From: Paenibacillus sp. JJ-100
GTDB taxonomy: Bacteria; Bacillota; Bacilli; Paenibacillales; Paenibacillaceae
Direction: 5' to 3'
DNA: 64,000 bases
Assembly (NCBI RefSeq): GCF_948329825.1
Contig: NZ_CAOJCM010000011.1
Location: 1 to 64,000, forward strand
A model generated the notes under the pieces. It did no database searches. It saw only the letters and a list, made by a program, of their open reading frames with translations, and was not told the DNA's origin. Positions 42,852 to 52,642 of the stretch are shown here, piece after piece. Position numbers and translations under genes: made by a program. How positions within the stretch are numbered: the stretch's first letter is position 1; every line of letters begins with the position of its first letter.

Positions 42852-43871
42852 CTAAAACTCATCAGCAATATGAAAAAATAGATACACTGTCCGCTCCGTC
42901 CAGGCATACGAATCCCGGTAGTCCCAAAAACGGTGGCGGCTGCTCACAGTATGTGCGTTCACAAGCGGCATGCCCCCGGCATCAAAAGCGGTAACCACCG
43001 TGCTGTGCTGGAACCTGCCATCGCCATCCCAGTCATAGAAAATAACGTCGCCAAGCATAAGCTGCTCGGGGCGATCGACCTCGGTAGCTGTCAGTCCCCA
43101 ACTGCTGCCGGACAGATACCTTGCCAAACTATTCGACACAGCCCAGCTATAACTCCACATTTCCGAGCCGTTCACATATCCTTTATACCACCAGCCTGCT
43201 TCTCTTCTTCCAGTATAGTGGATGGGTGCTCCCCCTGCAAAGAGACATTGGGACACGTAATTCGTGCAGTCCACGTCAAATTCTTCAAATGCCGGATTAC
43301 CCGTATTCCACCACCGATCAGCGTAAGCAACAGCCAGATCCCGACGGTAGGTTTGTCTTCTGGCACTTCTGCCCTGTCCCAATACTTCCCGGTTCAAGAG
43401 CGGCCGGTTCATCACCTGAACAAAATCCGCTTGCTGATACGGACGTCCTTCCCCGGCCGGGCGACGTTCGGGCACTTCTCGTTCCACACGCACGATGCTC
43501 CATCGTCCATTTTCCCGTAAAAAGGTTAATCTTTCCCGTTCTATTCGATCCTCGCGGTGTGTGATACCGCTCTTCTCATAGAATAGCTTGCTGTAGAGCT
43601 GCACTTCTACCACGGCTTCTTCTGGTGCATCAATGAGTGTGCGCACAAGCTTGGCGCTGGTCTCGCTGCGAAGAGGCACGGCGCGCCGCCTGCGATACCA
43701 TTCATCCAGTCTTGCCATACGCTCTCCCCGCTCCACCACAAATTCGGGATCGGACACGATTCGTTCACTGGTCTGTGGACGGTAATCGATCTCACAGCGA
43801 TTATACTGGTTGACGTACGTATACAAAGCACTCTTCCATTCGCGTTCCAAGCTTGTGTCCCCCTTTGACAT
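42852..43871 (-). CDS. amidase domain (Amidase_6) protein
   Basis: About 339 residues. The C-terminal half is the putative amidase domain found in Bacillales: NTGNPAFEEFDVDCTNYVSQCL with the likely catalytic Cys, then GDVIFYDWDGDGRFQHSTVV with His, resembling NlpC/P60-CHAP cysteine peptidases. The N-terminal half resembles the uncharacterised region often found with it. No clear signal peptide, so it may act in the cytosol or mother cell. Start uncertain: AGGAGG overlaps a GTG at 43889, while ATG 43871 is 17 bases away; the two differ by six residues. Confidence 0.85.
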   Translation of the reverse strand: MSKGDTSLEREWKSALYTYVNQYNRCEIDYRPQTSERIVSDPEFVVERGERMARLDEWYRRRRAVPLRSETSAKLVRTLIDAPEEAVVEVQLYSKLFYEKSGITHREDRIERERLTFLRENGRWSIVRVEREVPERRPAGEGRPYQQADFVQVMNRPLLNREVLGQGRSARRQTYRRDLAVAYADRWWNTGNPAFEEFDVDCTNYVSQCLFAGGAPIHYTGRREAGWWYKGYVNGSEMWSYSWAVSNSLARYLSGSSWGLTATEVDRPEQLMLGDVIFYDWDGDGRFQHSTVVTAFDAGGMPLVNAHTVSSRHRFWDYRDSYAWTERTVYLFFHIADEF

Positions 43872-44045
43872 GAGTTCAGTCTGGATCACCTCCTACTATT
43901 TATATGAAGAAATATCCGCAGTATGTACACCGCCCGGATGAACCAATGAAATTAAACTGTCCGGAAATATCAAAATCATGCTTGTTCACACCAGTCGCAG
44001 GAAAACGCCTTCATCCTTCATAATGCTTGTTTGCACAGGCAAAAA

Positions 44046-44217
44046 GCCCTTTACGTACGGAGGTGAAAACGGTATACTTAGTACTAAAGTTATGATTATG
44101 AAATTATGTTTCACCTGATGAAACCAATGAACATGAATAAGGAACGATGAAGGCCTGTTCTACATTAGAAATGAACGTTCCCTTCATCTCACCGACACAT
44201 TTTAAGGAGGTACATGT
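44046..44217 (+). promoter_or_regulatory. acnA leader with inverted repeats
   Basis: The 330-base spacer ahead of acnA has an AT-rich dyad-like stretch (about 44090-44107), GTTTCA-5-TGAAAC (44108-44124), and a leader hairpin GATGAAGG (44146-44153)/CCTTCATC (44181-44188). Citrate-responsive CcpC sites are AT-rich dyads, but I cannot match one with certainty. The 44147 ATG within it has only a poor ribosome site. Confidence 0.35.
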
Positions 44218-46932
44218 ATGTCAGCCAAGAACCATTTCTCCGCCGCTCGTACGCTTGAGGTTGGAGGCAAGTCCTACCGCTACTACAGTCTCGATGCTCT
44301 TCAGGAAGGCGGCCACGGCGACCTTTCCAAGCTTCCCTTCTCCATTAAAGTGCTGCTCGAAGCAGCCATTCGTCAGTTCGACGGACGTGCCATCACGGAA
44401 GAACACGTAAAACAACTGACCGGCTGGGCAGAAGGCCGTGATAATAATAAGGAAATTCCGTTCATCCCTGCACGGATCGTATTGCAGGATTTCACGGGTG
44501 TACCGGTTGTTGTTGACCTTGCAGCCATGCGTGACACCGTGAAAAAAGCAGGCGGAGATCCGAAACAGATCAACCCGCTCGTGCCCGTTGACCTCGTTAT
44601 TGACCACTCCGTAATGGTCGATGCTTTCGGAACCAATGATGCACTGGATTACAACATCAAGGTTGAATTCGAGCGTAACGAAGAGCGTTACCGCTTCTTG
44701 CGCTGGGCACAAACAGCGTTCAATAACTTCCGTGCTGTTCCACCATCCACAGGGATCGTTCACCAAGTTAACCTGGAGTACCTTGCTTCCGTGGCTGCAA
44801 CCAAAACGGTTGATGGCGAAACGGTTGTATTCCCGGATTCCCTCGTAGGTACAGACTCCCACACCACGATGATCAACGGTCTTGGCGTTGTCGGCTGGGG
44901 TGTAGGTGGTATCGAGGCTGAAGCAGGAATGCTGGGTCAACCGCTTTATTTTGTTACACCGGACGTTATCGGTTTCAAACTGACAGGCAGCCTGAGCGAA
45001 GGCGCAACAGCAACAGACCTCGCGCTTACCGTTACGCAAATGCTTCGTAAAAAAGGCGTTGTCGGCAAATTCGTTGAGTTCTACGGACCTGGCCTTGCCA
45101 ACATCGGCCTCGCTGACCGTGCAACAGTTGCCAACATGGCACCGGAATACGGCGCAACGATCGGTTTCTTCCCGGTAGACAGCGAAACGTTGAACTACCT
45201 GCGCAGCACCGGACGTTCCGATGAGCAAGTGAACTTGGTTGAAGCTTATTACAAAGCTCAAGGCATGTTCCGCACAGCAGACACTGTTGATCCTGAATTC
45301 ACGGATGTTATTGAGCTTGATCTCGGCTCCGTTGTACCAAGCCTTGCAGGACCTAAACGTCCACAAGACCGTATCGAGCTGACACAAATGAAAGAAAGCT
45401 TCAACAGCATCATCCGTACTCCTGTCGACAAAGGCGGATATGGACTGAGCGATGAGAAGATCGAACAAAAAGTACCTGTAACGCACCCTGACGGTTCGAA
45501 AAGTGAGCTGAAAGCAGGCGCTGTTGTGATCGCGGCGATCACAAGTTGTACGAATACATCCAACCCGAGCGTTATGGTCGGAGCTGGTTTGCTGGCGAAA
45601 AAAGCAGTTGAATTCGGCCTGACGAAACCAGGATATGTGAAAAGCAGCTTGACTCCAGGTTCCCTCGTCGTTACAGAGTATCTGGAAAAAGCAGGGCTGA
45701 TCCCGTATCTGGACCAACTCGGATTCAACGTTGCCGGTTACGGCTGTGCGACTTGTATCGGTAACTCCGGTCCACTGCCAGATGAAGTGAGCGAAGCAAT
45801 TGCTGCCAACGATATGACGGTAGCAGCTGTATTGTCCGGTAACCGTAACTTCGAAGGCCGTGTACACGCACAAGTGAAAGCGAACTACTTGGCTTCTCCA
45901 CCGCTGGTTGTTGCTTACGCACTGGCAGGTACTGTGGATATTGACTTCGAAACCGATCCAATCGGACACGATCAAAATAACAACCCTGTATTCCTGAAAG
46001 ACATCTGGCCTAGCTCCGAAGAGATCAAGGATGCAATCGCAAGCTCCTTGAATGCTGAGATGTTCCGTAGCAAATACGAGAATGTCTTTACAGCTAATGA
46101 GCGTTGGAACCAGATCGCTGTACCGGAAGGCGAGCTGTACGAGTGGGATCCGAACTCCACTTACATCCAGAATCCGCCATTCTTCCAGGAGCTTGGTGAC
46201 AAGCTGAATGATATCTCCGATATCCGAGCTGCACGTGTAATGGCATTGCTGGGTGACTCCGTAACAACGGACCACATCTCTCCAGCAGGTAACATTGCTC
46301 CGTCCAGTCCGGCTGGATTGTACCTGAAAGAGCATGGCGTAGAGCGCAAAGACTTCAACTCCTACGGTTCACGCCGTGGTAACCATGAAGTGATGATGCG
46401 TGGTACGTTCGCGAACATCCGTATTCGTAACCAGGTAGCTCCAGGCACGGAGGGCGGTATTACGAAGTACTTGCCAACAGACGAAGAAATGTCCATCTAC
46501 GATGCTTCCATGAAGTATCAGGCTGAAGGACAGAACCTGATCGTTATCGCAGGTAAAGAATACGGTACAGGAAGCTCCCGTGACTGGGCAGCCAAAGGAA
46601 CATTCTTGCTCGGCGTCAAAGCTGTTATCGCAGAAAGCTTCGAGCGTATTCACCGTAGTAACTTGGTGGGCATGGGCGTTATGCCATTGCAATTCCAGGA
46701 AGGTCACGGCTGGTCCAGCCTAGGCCTGAACGGACGTGAGACATATGACATCACAGGCCTGAGCAATGACGTGAAACCAGGTCAAGAACTGACGGTTACG
46801 GTTACTCGCGAAGACGGCACGAAGTTCGACTTCCCTGTAATTGCACGTCTGGACAGCATGGTGGACGTGGATTACTACCACAACGGTGGTATCCTGCAAA
46901 CGGTTCTGCGCCAAATGATGAAAAAAGCTTAA
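44218..46932 (+). CDS. acnA: aconitate hydratase (aconitase A)
   Basis: TCA-cycle enzyme interconverting citrate and isocitrate through a [4Fe-4S] cluster. In Bacillus the same protein (CitB) also binds mRNA when its cluster is lost. The 904-residue length matches AcnA. Cluster ligands are Cys444 (TSCTNTSNP), Cys510 and Cys513 ([14 protein letters not shown]). The substrate loops [14 protein letters not shown] and [19 protein letters not shown], and [14 protein letters not shown] near the C-terminus, are intact. ATG start with AAGGAGG seven bases upstream. Codon use is strongly biased, fitting high expression; strong terminator after it. Confidence 0.97.
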   Translation: MSAKNHFSAARTLEVGGKSYRYYSLDALQEGGHGDLSKLPFSIKVLLEAAIRQFDGRAITEEHVKQLTGWAEGRDNNKEIPFIPARIVLQDFTGVPVVVDLAAMRDTVKKAGGDPKQINPLVPVDLVIDHSVMVDAFGTNDALDYNIKVEFERNEERYRFLRWAQTAFNNFRAVPPSTGIVHQVNLEYLASVAATKTVDGETVVFPDSLVGTDSHTTMINGLGVVGWGVGGIEAEAGMLGQPLYFVTPDVIGFKLTGSLSEGATATDLALTVTQMLRKKGVVGKFVEFYGPGLANIGLADRATVANMAPEYGATIGFFPVDSETLNYLRSTGRSDEQVNLVEAYYKAQGMFRTADTVDPEFTDVIELDLGSVVPSLAGPKRPQDRIELTQMKESFNSIIRTPVDKGGYGLSDEKIEQKVPVTHPDGSKSELKAGAVVIAAITSCTNTSNPSVMVGAGLLAKKAVEFGLTKPGYVKSSLTPGSLVVTEYLEKAGLIPYLDQLGFNVAGYGCATCIGNSGPLPDEVSEAIAANDMTVAAVLSGNRNFEGRVHAQVKANYLASPPLVVAYALAGTVDIDFETDPIGHDQNNNPVFLKDIWPSSEEIKDAIASSLNAEMFRSKYENVFTANERWNQIAVPEGELYEWDPNSTYIQNPPFFQELGDKLNDISDIRAARVMALLGDSVTTDHISPAGNIAPSSPAGLYLKEHGVERKDFNSYGSRRGNHEVMMRGTFANIRIRNQVAPGTEGGITKYLPTDEEMSIYDASMKYQAEGQNLIVIAGKEYGTGSSRDWAAKGTFLLGVKAVIAESFERIHRSNLVGMGVMPLQFQEGHGWSSLGLNGRETYDITGLSNDVKPGQELTVTVTREDGTKFDFPVIARLDSMVDVDYYHNGGILQTVLRQMMKKA

Positions 46933-46967
46933 TACACTTTATCTTTCATGAGATAAAATAAATGAGC

Positions 46968-47012
46968 AAAGCCCCGCTTCATGTGCAGTGTGCACAATGA
47001 AGCGGGGCTTTT
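46968..47012 (+). terminator. terminator of acnA
   Basis: Fourteen-base stem AAAGCCCCGCTTCAT/ATGAAGCGGGGCTTT plus TTTT, 35 bases past the stop. Confidence 0.93.
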
Positions 47013-47134
47013 ATCTGTTTGTTAGAGGTTAACGTTTATGTGTTTTGGGATTGGGTTGGTTGTTGGGAAGTGATATGAGTTTCTTCTTGGAATTCGGCCT
47101 CTGCTTATGTGAATCGACGTCGTAAGTATATGCA

Positions 47135-47449
47135 TCAAAAATCAATCTTAATTCCCACTTCTGAATCATCCGGCGGTTCAGGTATTCGATAGATTCCTCT
47201 GTATTTTAATTTTTCCACATTGATCCAATCCATAAAGTCATCCCCGCCGTAACTGCGAATAAACACCCCATATTCCAGTTCATCATCGAAATTAATCGAT
47301 TCCATATATTGAGTGAATGGATGTTTTCCTTCAATGTTTTGCAGAAAATCAGAAAATTCGATTCTCCACGCTTCGATCTCCCCTGCATACTCGTCAGGGA
47401 CATAATAATAGAAACCGTCTGGTGTGTAATACGAAATTTTCATAATCAT
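47135..47449 (-). CDS. hypothetical protein
   Basis: A 104-residue acidic soluble protein rich in Tyr, Asp and Glu, starting MIMKISYYTPDGFYYYVPDE. No domain recognised; it resembles small uncharacterised immunity-like or phage-neighbour proteins in tone only. AGGAGG lies eight bases before ATG 47449. It follows the preceding leftward gene by 90 bases and has no obvious link to it. Confidence 0.6.
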   Translation of the reverse strand: MIMKISYYTPDGFYYYVPDEYAGEIEAWRIEFSDFLQNIEGKHPFTQYMESINFDDELEYGVFIRSYGGDDFMDWINVEKLKYRGIYRIPEPPDDSEVGIKIDF

Positions 47450-47538
47450 CCGATTTACCTCCTAAAGCCTGATCGTGCATTAGTTGCAAACTCATTCTTT
47501 AAAAGAATCTGCGAGCATTTCCGAGATTGAATAAGAGA

Positions 47539-47946
47539 TTAGAGTTTCAAAATAGCCATGCCTTCCTTCAGTTGTTCAGAAACAGCCGTATAATACTCAA
47601 TGCCATCTGCAAGCTCCCTTTCCGTTCTATGTACTAGATAATAAGAATATTTCTGCATCAGTTCATGCTCATCCAGCTCTACGGGCAGGTGAATGATCTC
47701 ATAATAATCTGAACGCTCTGAGTTGGCATAATAACGATAACCTCTTTCACATCGGCCAACATTCATTACCGTTTGGATGACCAGTAATTCATCGCGCGTG
47801 AAGCTGCGAATCTGTTTGGATCTTTTCTCTTCCAACTCTCGTATGGCCTGTTCCTCTTCTTGTCTATGTGTTGCGTCTGCGATCTCACTTTCGATAGCGA
47901 GCAGCGCTCTCATTCTTCCGGCAAGTTCTCTAGCTAATAAGATCAA
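47539..47946 (-). CDS. hypothetical protein with coiled-coil N-terminus
   Basis: About 135 residues. The N-terminal 50 residues form a charged helix (ATHRQEEEQAIRELEEKR) likely to be a coiled coil; the rest includes YEIIHLPVELDEHELMQ and has no recognised fold. The TTG at 47946 is the probable start because GGAGGAGG lies seven bases upstream; the in-frame ATG at 47976 would place that site inside the coding region. It is 50 bases past the vanZ-like gene and may be the last gene of that unit. Confidence 0.6.
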   Translation of the reverse strand: MILLARELAGRMRALLAIESEIADATHRQEEEQAIRELEEKRSKQIRSFTRDELLVIQTVMNVGRCERGYRYYANSERSDYYEIIHLPVELDEHELMQKYSYYLVHRTERELADGIEYYTAVSEQLKEGMAILKL

Positions 47947-47996
47947 TTCGAGCCCTCCTCCGATTATAGTGAACATATAAGTATTGGCACAATTGC

Positions 47997-48638
47997 CTAG
48001 TTATTTGCAGTCACTCTGGATTTCCCTCCTGTAAACAGCTTGTTCATAACCAACAACACCGTGTACACCAAATAACCGACCATTCCGCCAAGTGTATTCA
48101 GCATGAGATCATCCACATCAAAGATACCCATACCCGTCAGAAGCTGCGTCACTTCATAACCCAGACTAAGTAGAAAGGATAGAAACAGTACATGTATCCC
48201 GGTGAAAAAAAAATGGCGTACGAAACCCGTCATCCATACACCAAACGGTACAAATGCAAGGATATTGCCCACCAAGTGAGTTGCTGTTCCTGGCCGGTGA
48301 TGCACGGAGAGACTGTGCCAGTCTCGTTTGATCTCCTGAAATGGCGTCAGATTTACAGTTCGTGTATGGATCAGATCCGGCTGACGCAGGAGCGCCATGA
48401 GTCTGTCCCATACCAGTCCTGCATCCACGGGTCCTCCTTTAAATAAAATCAGTTTGGTCAGCAAATAAAGATAAATCACGAATAGGGCAATCCAGACGAT
48501 GCGAAGCAGCTTGGGTTTTATCTCATTGCCATGCTGACTGTCATTCTCATGACGTTGGTATGCATCATAAAGTTTGATTTTTTGATCATGTTTTTGCCCC
48601 TGTTGCCTATACTGCTCGTTCGGCTTGTTCTGTCTCAT
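47997..48638 (-). CDS. VanZ-family membrane protein
   Basis: A 213-residue protein with a hydrophilic N-terminal 45 residues and about five helices. The VanZ-like signature is NLTPFQEIKRDWHSLSVHHR, then HLVGNILAFVPFGVWMTGF and the conserved GYEVTQLLTGMGIFDVDDLMLNTLGGMVGY. VanZ proteins confer low teicoplanin or other glycopeptide resistance by an unknown mechanism. ATG with AAGGGGAGAG upstream. Gene order RR-HK-VanY-VanZ matches accessory genes of van clusters. Confidence 0.9.
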   Translation of the reverse strand: MRQNKPNEQYRQQGQKHDQKIKLYDAYQRHENDSQHGNEIKPKLLRIVWIALFVIYLYLLTKLILFKGGPVDAGLVWDRLMALLRQPDLIHTRTVNLTPFQEIKRDWHSLSVHHRPGTATHLVGNILAFVPFGVWMTGFVRHFFFTGIHVLFLSFLLSLGYEVTQLLTGMGIFDVDDLMLNTLGGMVGYLVYTVLLVMNKLFTGGKSRVTANN

Positions 48639-48703
48639 GCTGTCTCTCCCCTTCCATCAGGCCGTACTAGGAATTCAATATTTCAGTAGCATAATGCGCA
48701 TGA

Positions 48704-49576
48704 TCAAGTTGATTTTTCAACTGTAACAATAACGCCTTGCATATTATCACCCGAGATGTCATAGGCATCATTCTCTGGCAGATAAATCTTCGTATCCTTC
48801 TTCGAGACGTCATAATAATGGATATCATATGTAATGCCGTTCAGATCAACGCTAACGTCTCTCTTTTCTCTTAACATCTCCAGATACTCTTCCAAAACCA
48901 TCTGATTCTTGTGCATCACCGCACTATGCGGCATGCCCACATATCTGAAATGCCAGGGTTCATACTGGATGCCTGTCACGTTCACTTTATCTTTGGGATA
49001 TCGCAAAATAAAACCGTATTTCCATGCGTTTTTCTCCAGCCAGGCTCCCTCAGGAGCCTCACTCATTGGGGCTAGACTTGAACCTATATCCAGGGACAAC
49101 CCCAGATTGTGCTCACTGTAGCCCGCAGGCAACGCGTAGTCTGAACCCTTTTGCCGATACAGCTCATCCTGTTTCTCAAAATCTCTGTACCCGCTGCTCA
49201 TCAGGAAATAGCGCACTCCCTCTTCACCCGCTGCTTCAACCATCTCTTGGAATCTCTCTGCCACCTCACGGGATAACATCAATTTGTGATCCAGTAGTCC
49301 ATAACCTAGAAGCAGGTCTTCCTCATCAGCTACATATACAATATCGGAGCGAACGCCTTCCGGATGTATCGGATGCTCGGAATTAACTAAGACCAGACTG
49401 CCTTTATGTATTTGCTGTTCCATTTCTTGTGTCGTAGCTTCTCGGTACCCCATGTATTTATCATCGGTGTCCAACATAACAATCGGCAACTCTTCTTTCT
49501 GCTGCAAAGCTGCCGTTGATTGCGTTACGATATATCCAATCAAAATGATACATATCAAAAAGCCCCACTTTTTCAT
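48704..49576 (-). CDS. D-alanyl-D-alanine carboxypeptidase, VanY type
   Basis: A 290-residue membrane-anchored M15B zinc peptidase that would remove the terminal D-Ala from peptidoglycan stem pentapeptides. A signal-anchor (WGFLICIILIGYIVTQSTAA) precedes the catalytic domain: MSSGYRDFEKQDELY, SEHNLGLSLDI (zinc His and Asp; the usual SxHxxGxAxD), and YEPWHFRYVG with the catalytic Glu and second zinc His. ATG start with GGAGGAAC upstream. It lies directly after the vanS-like kinase gene. Without vanHAX it could trim walls for normal growth or give partial tolerance. Confidence 0.92.
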   Translation of the reverse strand: MKKWGFLICIILIGYIVTQSTAALQQKEELPIVMLDTDDKYMGYREATTQEMEQQIHKGSLVLVNSEHPIHPEGVRSDIVYVADEEDLLLGYGLLDHKLMLSREVAERFQEMVEAAGEEGVRYFLMSSGYRDFEKQDELYRQKGSDYALPAGYSEHNLGLSLDIGSSLAPMSEAPEGAWLEKNAWKYGFILRYPKDKVNVTGIQYEPWHFRYVGMPHSAVMHKNQMVLEEYLEMLREKRDVSVDLNGITYDIHYYDVSKKDTKIYLPENDAYDISGDNMQGVIVTVEKST

Positions 49577-49655
49577 GATTGTTCCTCCTCCCTCTCATGA
49601 TTCAAGGATAGACAAAACAATTTAAAGAAAACGCAGGGCAATGTTTAAATTTTTC

Positions 49656-50762
49656 TTAAGTTTCATGAGAAAGCTGCTTGAAAACAGGCAGACGAACCAC
49701 AAACATCGTATGTACCACATCACTTTCAGCCGATATTATACCTTCATGCTGCTCCACGATATTACGTGCGATAAACAGTCCAAGACCCGTACCGCCTTCT
49801 TGCACGGTCCGTGCCCGATCTCCGGTGTAATACATGTCAAAGATGTGCGGCAGATCATCGGGATGAATATATCCCCCATAGTTCGTCACCTGAATGACAA
49901 CCTGATCTCTATCGTGAAATCCTTTGATGTCTACGTACATACCATCCTTGCCATGCCGAGCAGCATTGATTAGCAGATTCTCGAACACACGCGCAAACAG
50001 CTCCCCATCTCCTGATACGGTAAGATCGTTATCAATATATAAACGGGTCACCAGATTATTTTTTTCAAAAACAGGATAAAGTTCCTCATTCATTTGCTTC
50101 AACAGCTCGCTGAGGTCCAGCTTTGTTTTGCGTACAGGTAACATGCCATAGTTCATTCGTGTAATCTCAAACAGATCATCAATCAACTTCTCAAGCCGCT
50201 GGGACTTAGTGAACGCAATCGCTAAGAAATGCCGCGCCTGATCTTCTGTCAACTGCTCATCCTTCATCAGCAAATCCAGATATCCCAGTACAGAGGTCAG
50301 CGGTGTCCGCAGATCATGCGCAAGGTTTACGATGAGCTGGTCTTTGCTGTTTTCGGCAAAATCCCCTCGTTTCACCGCTTCTCGCAGCTTCTGGCTCGCC
50401 ATATTAACACTTTCCGCAATCGTACCCAATTCGTCTTTGGCCACAATCTGTACCTGATGATCGAAATCTCCGTTAGCCAAGTGATTAATGCCTGCGGAAA
50501 TCTCTTTGAAATACGTAACGTAACGTCTGGTAAACAAGTAGAAAAATAAAATCGCAAGCGGGATGAAGAGCAGCATAAAGACATACAAATCACCAATACT
50601 TCTCATGATATTACGATACTCTGCCAGCGGGTCTTCCCGCCTCACCCCTGCATAGTACATCTGTAACAGCTTATACACGATAAACGTGACGACGCCAGAA
50701 GCCAGCATACTCAGACCAAGTAGCATAATCATTGTTGTGCGAAAACTTCTCCGTTTAGTCAT
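49656..50762 (-). CDS. sensor histidine kinase, VanS-like
   Basis: A 368-residue membrane kinase with two helices (about 10-33 and 60-85) and a short extracellular loop, as in VanS. After HAMP come HisKA, with the phospho-His in LIVNLAHDLRTPLTSVLGYL, and HATPase (NLLINAARHG; GGTGLGLFIARNIVEQHEG). It overlaps the response regulator gene by eight bases; ATG 50762 is used because the longer start at 50780 lies inside the regulator. It probably senses cell-wall antibiotics or stress and controls the downstream vanY and vanZ-like genes. Confidence 0.92.
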   Translation of the reverse strand: MTKRRSFRTTMIMLLGLSMLASGVVTFIVYKLLQMYYAGVRREDPLAEYRNIMRSIGDLYVFMLLFIPLAILFFYLFTRRYVTYFKEISAGINHLANGDFDHQVQIVAKDELGTIAESVNMASQKLREAVKRGDFAENSKDQLIVNLAHDLRTPLTSVLGYLDLLMKDEQLTEDQARHFLAIAFTKSQRLEKLIDDLFEITRMNYGMLPVRKTKLDLSELLKQMNEELYPVFEKNNLVTRLYIDNDLTVSGDGELFARVFENLLINAARHGKDGMYVDIKGFHDRDQVVIQVTNYGGYIHPDDLPHIFDMYYTGDRARTVQEGGTGLGLFIARNIVEQHEGIISAESDVVHTMFVVRLPVFKQLSHET

Positions 50763-51453
50763 TGAACGTGTACCCCACACCCCAGATGGTTTTGATGAAT
50801 TTGTTCTTATTCACATCTTCTCCGAGTTTCTTGCGCAGCGTGCGAATATGTACCATGACGGTATTGCCGCTTTCAAAATATGCCTCGCCCCATACCTTTT
50901 CAAAAATGCTTTCTGCGCTGAATACCTGTTTTGGATTGCTGGCAAGTAGCACTAAAATGTCAAATTCCTTCGGTGTTAACTCCAACGGTTTACCGTAGAG
51001 CGTTACGCTGTGCTGGTCGGGGACAATAACAAGTCCGCCTTTTTCCAAAACCGAGCGTTGCGCTGTAGCTGTGGACTGGCTGAACTGCAAAGCACGCCGT
51101 AGTTGAGAGTTAACGCGAGCCACAAGCTCCATCGGATTAAATGGCTTGGTCATATAGTCATCGGCTCCCATCACGAGCCCTGTGATTTTATCCATGTCCG
51201 ATGTTTTCGCACTCAGGAAAATGATTGGAAAATGATGCTGTTCTCGGATTTTACGGGTCACCTCATACCCGTCCATACCCGGCATCATAATGTCCAGAAC
51301 CGCCAGATCGATGGCGTGTGTCTGAACAGCCTGCAGTGCTGACTGTCCGTCAGATGCCTTAACGGTATGATAGCCTTCTTTTTGTAAATGTAAAGCAACC
51401 AAATCCGCGATCTCTATTTCATCGTCCGCAATCAGAATCGTAATTCGCTTCAT
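50755..51453 (-). CDS. OmpR/PhoB-type response regulator, VanR-like
   Basis: A 232-residue regulator. Receiver domain: ILIADDEIEIADL, phosphoacceptor Asp in LAVLDIMMPGMDG (about residue 54), and Lys in DDYMTKPFNP. The C-terminal winged helix (about 130-230) ends GNTVMVHIRTLRKKLGED..TIWGVGYTF. Close to the VanR group in its DNA-binding segment. First gene of the leftward vanRS-vanY-vanZ-like unit; transcribed divergently from the WYL regulator gene across 160 bases. Confidence 0.93.
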   Translation of the reverse strand: MKRITILIADDEIEIADLVALHLQKEGYHTVKASDGQSALQAVQTHAIDLAVLDIMMPGMDGYEVTRKIREQHHFPIIFLSAKTSDMDKITGLVMGADDYMTKPFNPMELVARVNSQLRRALQFSQSTATAQRSVLEKGGLVIVPDQHSVTLYGKPLELTPKEFDILVLLASNPKQVFSAESIFEKVWGEAYFESGNTVMVHIRTLRKKLGEDVNKNKFIKTIWGVGYTFND

Positions 51454-51615
51454 TGCTTATTTCACTCCTATATGGGATGCTGGGCATATAATATCTATGA
51501 ATCTAACAGATAACACCCAGATAAACAATTGAAAGCAACTGCCCTCTCCGTTCAAGTGTAAAAGAAATATCCCATTTATATAGACCCATAAATGAAATGA
51601 AAGGAAACTGGAGCT

Positions 51616-52566
51616 ATGAAACTGGAGCGTTTGTTATCCATTGTGGTACTGCTAATTAATCGCAGGCGGTTACAGGCCAAAGACCTGGCCGACATCTTTG
51701 AAGTATCCATACGTACAATCTATCGAGACATCGACACCTTAGGCCAAGCTGGAATTCCGGTGGTGACATATCAGGGCGCAAGCGGTGGCATCGGGCTGGC
51801 AGAAGGTTACCGGCTGGACCGCAACTTGTTAACCGACAAGGATCTCGCTTCCATCGTTACGGCACTACGCAGCATCTCAACCACTCATACGAATACTGCG
51901 CGTGAGTTATTGGTAGAGAAGCTCAGCAGTATCGTGCCAGAAGCCAAAAATGAAGATTTTCAAGCCAGCACACATCGATTCATTGTTGACTATTCCACGT
52001 GGACACACCCCGAAGCGCTTCAACAAAAGTTAAACGTTATTGATCAGGGAATCGATCAGCTTCAATGTATTCGTTTTGCCTATTGCAATGCTGAAGGTGC
52101 ACAGAGCTATCGCACGGTTGATCCCCATACACTTGTCCTGAAAAAGCACGTGTGGTATCTGTATGCCTTTTGCCATGAACGAAACGAATTCCGGATGTTC
52201 AAGCTGGTACGTATGAAAGATGTCACGCTTGCTGCACAGCATTTTGAACGAAAATCTATCGATCTTCAGGACAGACCGTGGCAGCAGGATTGGAGCCGTC
52301 CCGACAATCAGATCAGCATGACACTAAAATTCCACGCGCGTGCTCGTCATCTTGCCGAAGAATGGTTTGGTATTGAAAACGTGCTACCTGACGGGAACGG
52401 GTATTATATTAGCCAGGTTGCTTTCCCCGAAGACAACTGGCTATATGGTTTCATTCTCGGCTTTGGCGCAGACGTAGAGGTGTTAGAACCTTTCCATATC
52501 CGAGATAAAGTATGTCAGATGGCTGAGCAAATTGTACAAAAGTATAAAACCGCCACTCAAACCTGA
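51616..52566 (+). CDS. YafY-type HTH/WYL-domain regulator
   Basis: A 316-residue transcription regulator. N-terminal DeoR-like HTH (about 1-55: LLINRRRLQAKDLADIFEV then SIRTIYRDIDTLGQAG) and a C-terminal WYL domain (about 140-230), in which KHVWYLYAFCHERNEFRMFKL shows the family's Trp-Tyr-Leu core. WYL proteins sense ligands or nucleic acid and act as repressors or activators. AGGAAACTGGAG precedes the ATG. The next gene encodes a small-molecule-binding GyrI-like protein and may be its target. Confidence 0.9.
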   Translation: MKLERLLSIVVLLINRRRLQAKDLADIFEVSIRTIYRDIDTLGQAGIPVVTYQGASGGIGLAEGYRLDRNLLTDKDLASIVTALRSISTTHTNTARELLVEKLSSIVPEAKNEDFQASTHRFIVDYSTWTHPEALQQKLNVIDQGIDQLQCIRFAYCNAEGAQSYRTVDPHTLVLKKHVWYLYAFCHERNEFRMFKLVRMKDVTLAAQHFERKSIDLQDRPWQQDWSRPDNQISMTLKFHARARHLAEEWFGIENVLPDGNGYYISQVAFPEDNWLYGFILGFGADVEVLEPFHIRDKVCQMAEQIVQKYKTATQT

Positions 52567-52594
52567 CAGACAGCTGTCCAGTTCCTCCCCGTAT

Positions 52595-52619
52595 ACTTCA
52601 ACTATATTGAGTTTGAAGT
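52595..52619 (+). repeat. inverted repeat between the WYL and zinc-ribbon genes
   Basis: ACTTCAA (52595-52601) is repeated inverted as TTGAAGT (52613-52619), extended weakly to TATAC/GTATA. It could be an operator just upstream of the zinc-ribbon gene. Confidence 0.45.
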
Positions 52620-52642
52620 TGTATATACTCGAGGAGGAATGA

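Noticed and set aside
44147-44410. Upstream ORF overlapping the acnA start
   Set aside because: The ribosome site before 44147 is poor and no codon pattern suggests regulation, unlike the trpS case.
44221-46335. 704-codon open frame on the minus strand opposite acnA
   Set aside because: It is a mirror of the highly biased codons of acnA, with no ribosome site and low-complexity Cys/Ser-rich translation. acnA is certain.
52595-52619. Inverted repeat upstream of the zinc-ribbon gene as a terminator of the WYL gene
   Set aside because: The stem is only seven bases and has no T-run; an operator or chance is more likely.
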